A DNA stretch of 6,982 nt from Actinomycetota bacterium (lineage in GTDB: Bacteria; Actinomycetota; UBA4738; HRBIN12), in the NCBI GenBank assembly GCA_004366195.1, contig SIRV01000102.1, positions 1 to 6,982 of the forward strand, given 5' to 3'. Numbering within the stretch: position 1 is the first letter of the stretch; each line of letters starts with the position of its first letter. The notes beneath the pieces were generated by a model. It saw only the letters and a program-made list of their open reading frames with translations. It was not told the DNA's origin and made no database searches. Shown one piece after another: positions 5,631-6,982 of the stretch. The translations under genes were made by a program, and so were the position numbers.

Positions 5631-6511
5631 GCGTCCGCCGGCGCCGCCGGCCGGAGCTCGAGCCAGATCGCCGTCGGGCGGCAGAGGAACCGGAAGGGCG
5701 CGTACTTGCTCGTCCCGAGGCCCGGCGAGAGGCTGAGCCAGGCTCCGCCGATCCGGATGAGCCCGCTCGCCAGGCGCGGGGGGAGCGAGCTGTTCGTGAC
5801 GAGCGCCCCGACGACCGGGAGGCGGACCTGGCCGCCGTGGGTGTGGCCGGCGAAGACGAGGTCGTAGCCGCAGGCCGCCGCCTCCGGCGCCGCGTCGGGC
5901 GAGTGCATGACGGCGACGCCGAAGCGCTCGGGCGCCCTCCGGGGCAGGACCGTGAGGTCGGCCCGGTCGATGTGGGCGTCGTGTAGGCCGGCGACCTCGA
6001 CCGGGAGGCCGTCGAGCTCGGTCGTCGTGCGCACGTTGTCGAGGTCGGTCCAGCCCTCGGCCGCGAGCCTCGCGACGAGCTCCGCCGGTCGGCCGCGGCG
6101 GGCGCGCCGGCGCCGGCGCTTCGACGGTGGGATCAGGTACCGGAGGGGGTTCGAGGCGCGCGGCGCGTACAGGTCGTTGGAGCCGAGGACGAACCAGGAG
6201 GCGAGGCGCCCCCGCACCGGACGGACGGCCGTCACCGCCGCGTCCACCGCCTCCGGCTCCCCGAGGAAGTCCCCGGTCACGACGACGACATCCGGCTGCG
6301 GCAGGGAGGCGAGGAACCGGCCGAGGGACCGGCCGCGGGTCACCACGTGCAGGTCCGAGAGGTGCAGGACCGAGATCGGCCGGGGGGCCTCGGCGGGTAG
6401 GATGGCGAGCGTCCGCCGGTCCAGCCGGTACCACCGGCGCTCGAGGAGGACGCCGTAGGCGACGCAGAGGCCGCCGAGGGCGGTGAGGGCGAGCAGGGTC
6501 CGCACGAGCAC
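5591..6511 (-). CDS. Membrane-anchored metallophosphoesterase
   Basis: The product is 306 residues with the GTG at 6511; a second GTG at 6505 is the alternative. It belongs to the calcineurin-like, two-metal phosphoesterases and hydrolyses an unknown phosphomono- or diester. Residues about 2-22 form one membrane helix, followed by basic ERRWYRLDRR, which suggests that the catalytic domain faces the cytoplasm. Metal-site motifs in order: LSDLH with Asp53 and His55, VTGD with Asp81, GSND with Asn112 (the GSND form of GNH is familiar in actinobacterial members), MHSPD with His203, and GHTHGGQ with His223 and His225. All expected ligands are present. A strongly basic stretch, KRRRRRARRGR at 131-141, is inserted after the GSND block. 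No Shine-Dalgarno is visible; TAGACT ends eight bases before the GTG. The frame is open far upstream, but that part is antisense to YqeY and is rejected. The last ~13 codons overlap the glycosyltransferase gene. Confidence 0.92.
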   Translation of the reverse strand: MLVRTLLALTALGGLCVAYGVLLERRWYRLDRRTLAILPAEAPRPISVLHLSDLHVVTRGRSLGRFLASLPQPDVVVVTGDFLGEPEAVDAAVTAVRPVRGRLASWFVLGSNDLYAPRASNPLRYLIPPSKRRRRRARRGRPAELVARLAAEGWTDLDNVRTTTELDGLPVEVAGLHDAHIDRADLTVLPRRAPERFGVAVMHSPDAAPEAAACGYDLVFAGHTHGGQVRLPVVGALVTNSSLPPRLASGLIRIGGAWLSLSPGLGTSKYAPFRFLCRPTAIWLELRPAAPADAQASATTRSNTRT

Positions 6512-6519
6512 GGGAAGGG

Positions 6520-6525
6520 AGTCTA
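6520..6525 (-). promoter_or_regulatory. Possible -10 box of the metallophosphoesterase gene (TAGACT)
   Basis: On the minus strand TAGACT fits TANNNT and ends eight bases before the GTG at 6511, placing the transcript start at or beside the start codon. The same bases overlap the Shine-Dalgarno and spacer of the divergent YqeY gene (AAGGGAG at 6515-6521, GTG at 6527). No good -35 is seen. Confidence 0.4.
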
Positions 6526-6526
6526 G

Positions 6527-6982
6527 GTGAGCGGGCTGCGGGAGCAGGTCCAGCGCGACCTCACGGAGGCCATGAAGGCGAGGGACGCCGTGCGGGTGGG
6601 GGCCCTCCGCATGCTCCTCACCTCGATCGTGAACCGGGAGAAGGAGCTGCGGCGCGAGCTCACCGACGACGAGGTCCGGGAGGTCGCCGCGCGTGAGGTC
6701 AAGCGCCGGACCGAGTCCATCGAGGCGTTCGAGCGGGGCGCCCGGGCCGACCTCGTGGCCAAGGAGACCGCCGAGCGCGAGATCCTGCGCGTCTACGCCC
6801 CCGAGCAGCTCCCCGAGGCGGAGCTCGACCGCCTCATCGAGGAGGCCGTCGCCGAGGTCGGCGCGACCGGCCCCGGGGTCCGACCCGGCGCCGGGGCCGG
6901 GGACGAGCGTGGGGGAGCCGTCGGGCGGGTCGTCTCGCCCCCCGGCGCCGCTCCCGAGCACGCCGCCGCCAGCAACGCGCCC
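6527..6982 (+). CDS. GatB/YqeY domain protein, 3' end not in window
   Basis: The GTG at 6527 has AAGGGAG five bases upstream. The frame is open to the window end (152 codons). Residues 1 to about 116 match the YqeY family: LREQVQRDLTEAMKARDAVRVGALRMLLTSI, then NREKELRRELTDDEV, KRRTESIEAFERGARADLVAKE, and ILRVYAPEQLPEAELDRLIEEAVAEVGATGP. YqeY proteins share the helical tail domain of GatB, the tRNA-dependent amidotransferase subunit. They are thought to have a tRNA-related role, but their real function is not settled. The family normally ends about 30 residues later with a GKVM...GRADG-type block. Here, from residue 117 (about nt 6875), the frame turns into Gly/Ala/Pro-rich sequence with no such block in any plus frame. 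The gene may be truncated, rearranged or carry an unusual tail, or the end of the sequence may be a misjoin. It diverges from the metallophosphoesterase gene with 15 bp between start codons. Confidence 0.85.
   Translation, partial: MSGLREQVQRDLTEAMKARDAVRVGALRMLLTSIVNREKELRRELTDDEVREVAAREVKRRTESIEAFERGARADLVAKETAEREILRVYAPEQLPEAELDRLIEEAVAEVGATGPGVRPGAGAGDERGGAVGRVVSPPGAAPEHAAASNAP

Noticed and set aside
5631..5660. GC-rich dyads after the glycosyltransferase stop as a terminator
   Set aside because: Only imperfect, overlapping CCGGC-type pairings are seen, and they lie within the metallophosphoesterase coding sequence.
4479..6434. Very long open frame on the minus strand across the tRNA, glycosyltransferase and metallophosphoesterase genes
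   Set aside because: Composition is Arg/Pro/Gly/Ala-rich without motifs, and it reads through a clear tRNA and a clear GT4 gene on the opposite strand.
6512..6961. N-terminal extension of the metallophosphoesterase
   Set aside because: It is open only because it is antisense to YqeY. The extension has no domain and would bury the membrane helix inside the protein.
1..6982. Mobile element, CRISPR array, prophage or defence system
   Set aside because: No transposase, integrase, terminal inverted repeats, regular repeat-spacer pattern or nuclease/helicase genes are visible. The tRNA-Pro gene shows no partial duplicate that would mark an attachment site.

Overview
The window is very GC-rich, with codons ending almost entirely in G or C and several GTG starts. 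It fits an actinobacterial (Actinomycetota) chromosome, probably from an uncultured or poorly sampled lineage. The small-protein/rpsD pair, the NlpC/P60 endopeptidase with a long coiled coil, and the tRNA-Pro / metallophosphoesterase / YqeY neighbourhood all point the same way. Nothing looks like a phage, transposon, CRISPR array, defence island or biosynthetic cluster. This is mostly ordinary chromosomal core.

Layout: (1) 4-1605, minus: an exported PhoX/DUF839-like protein. (2) 1606-1846: a divergent spacer with a 6-2-6 inverted repeat and a hairpin next to the phoX-like ribosome site. (3) 1847-2380, plus: a hemerythrin-type diiron protein. (4) 2396-2998, minus: stand-alone rpsD (ribosomal protein S4), separated from the hemerythrin stop by a 15-bp palindrome. 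(5) 3075-3275, plus: a 66-residue helical protein of unknown function. (6) 3272-4345, minus: a secreted coiled-coil NlpC/P60 cell-wall hydrolase, whose stop codon overlaps that of the small gene. (7) 4450-4523, minus: tRNA-Pro(CGG). (8) 4596-5630, plus: a GT4 glycosyltransferase. (9) 5591-6511, minus: a membrane-anchored metallophosphoesterase, overlapping the glycosyltransferase tail to tail by 40 bp. (10) 6527-6982, plus: a GatB/YqeY protein cut by the window end. There is no gene-free stretch longer than about 300 bp.

Neighbouring protein genes alternate in direction throughout, so there is no multi-gene operon. Each gene is probably its own transcription unit, with very short or overlapping shared ends. 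The genes fall into two translation classes: four have a clear Shine-Dalgarno (phoX-like, hemerythrin, glycosyltransferase, YqeY) and four have none or only a weak one (rpsD, NlpC/P60, metallophosphoesterase, small protein). Three of the second class have a TANNNT -10 box upstream, and for rpsD and the metallophosphoesterase it lies so close to the start that the transcript would be (nearly) leaderless.

The points most worth checking are the hairpin leader and well-formed promoter of the NlpC/P60 gene, the H-C-C-C metal-site variant in S4, and the abrupt loss of YqeY-like sequence at about 6870, where the last ~110 bp may belong to something else. I see no convincing new multi-gene system.
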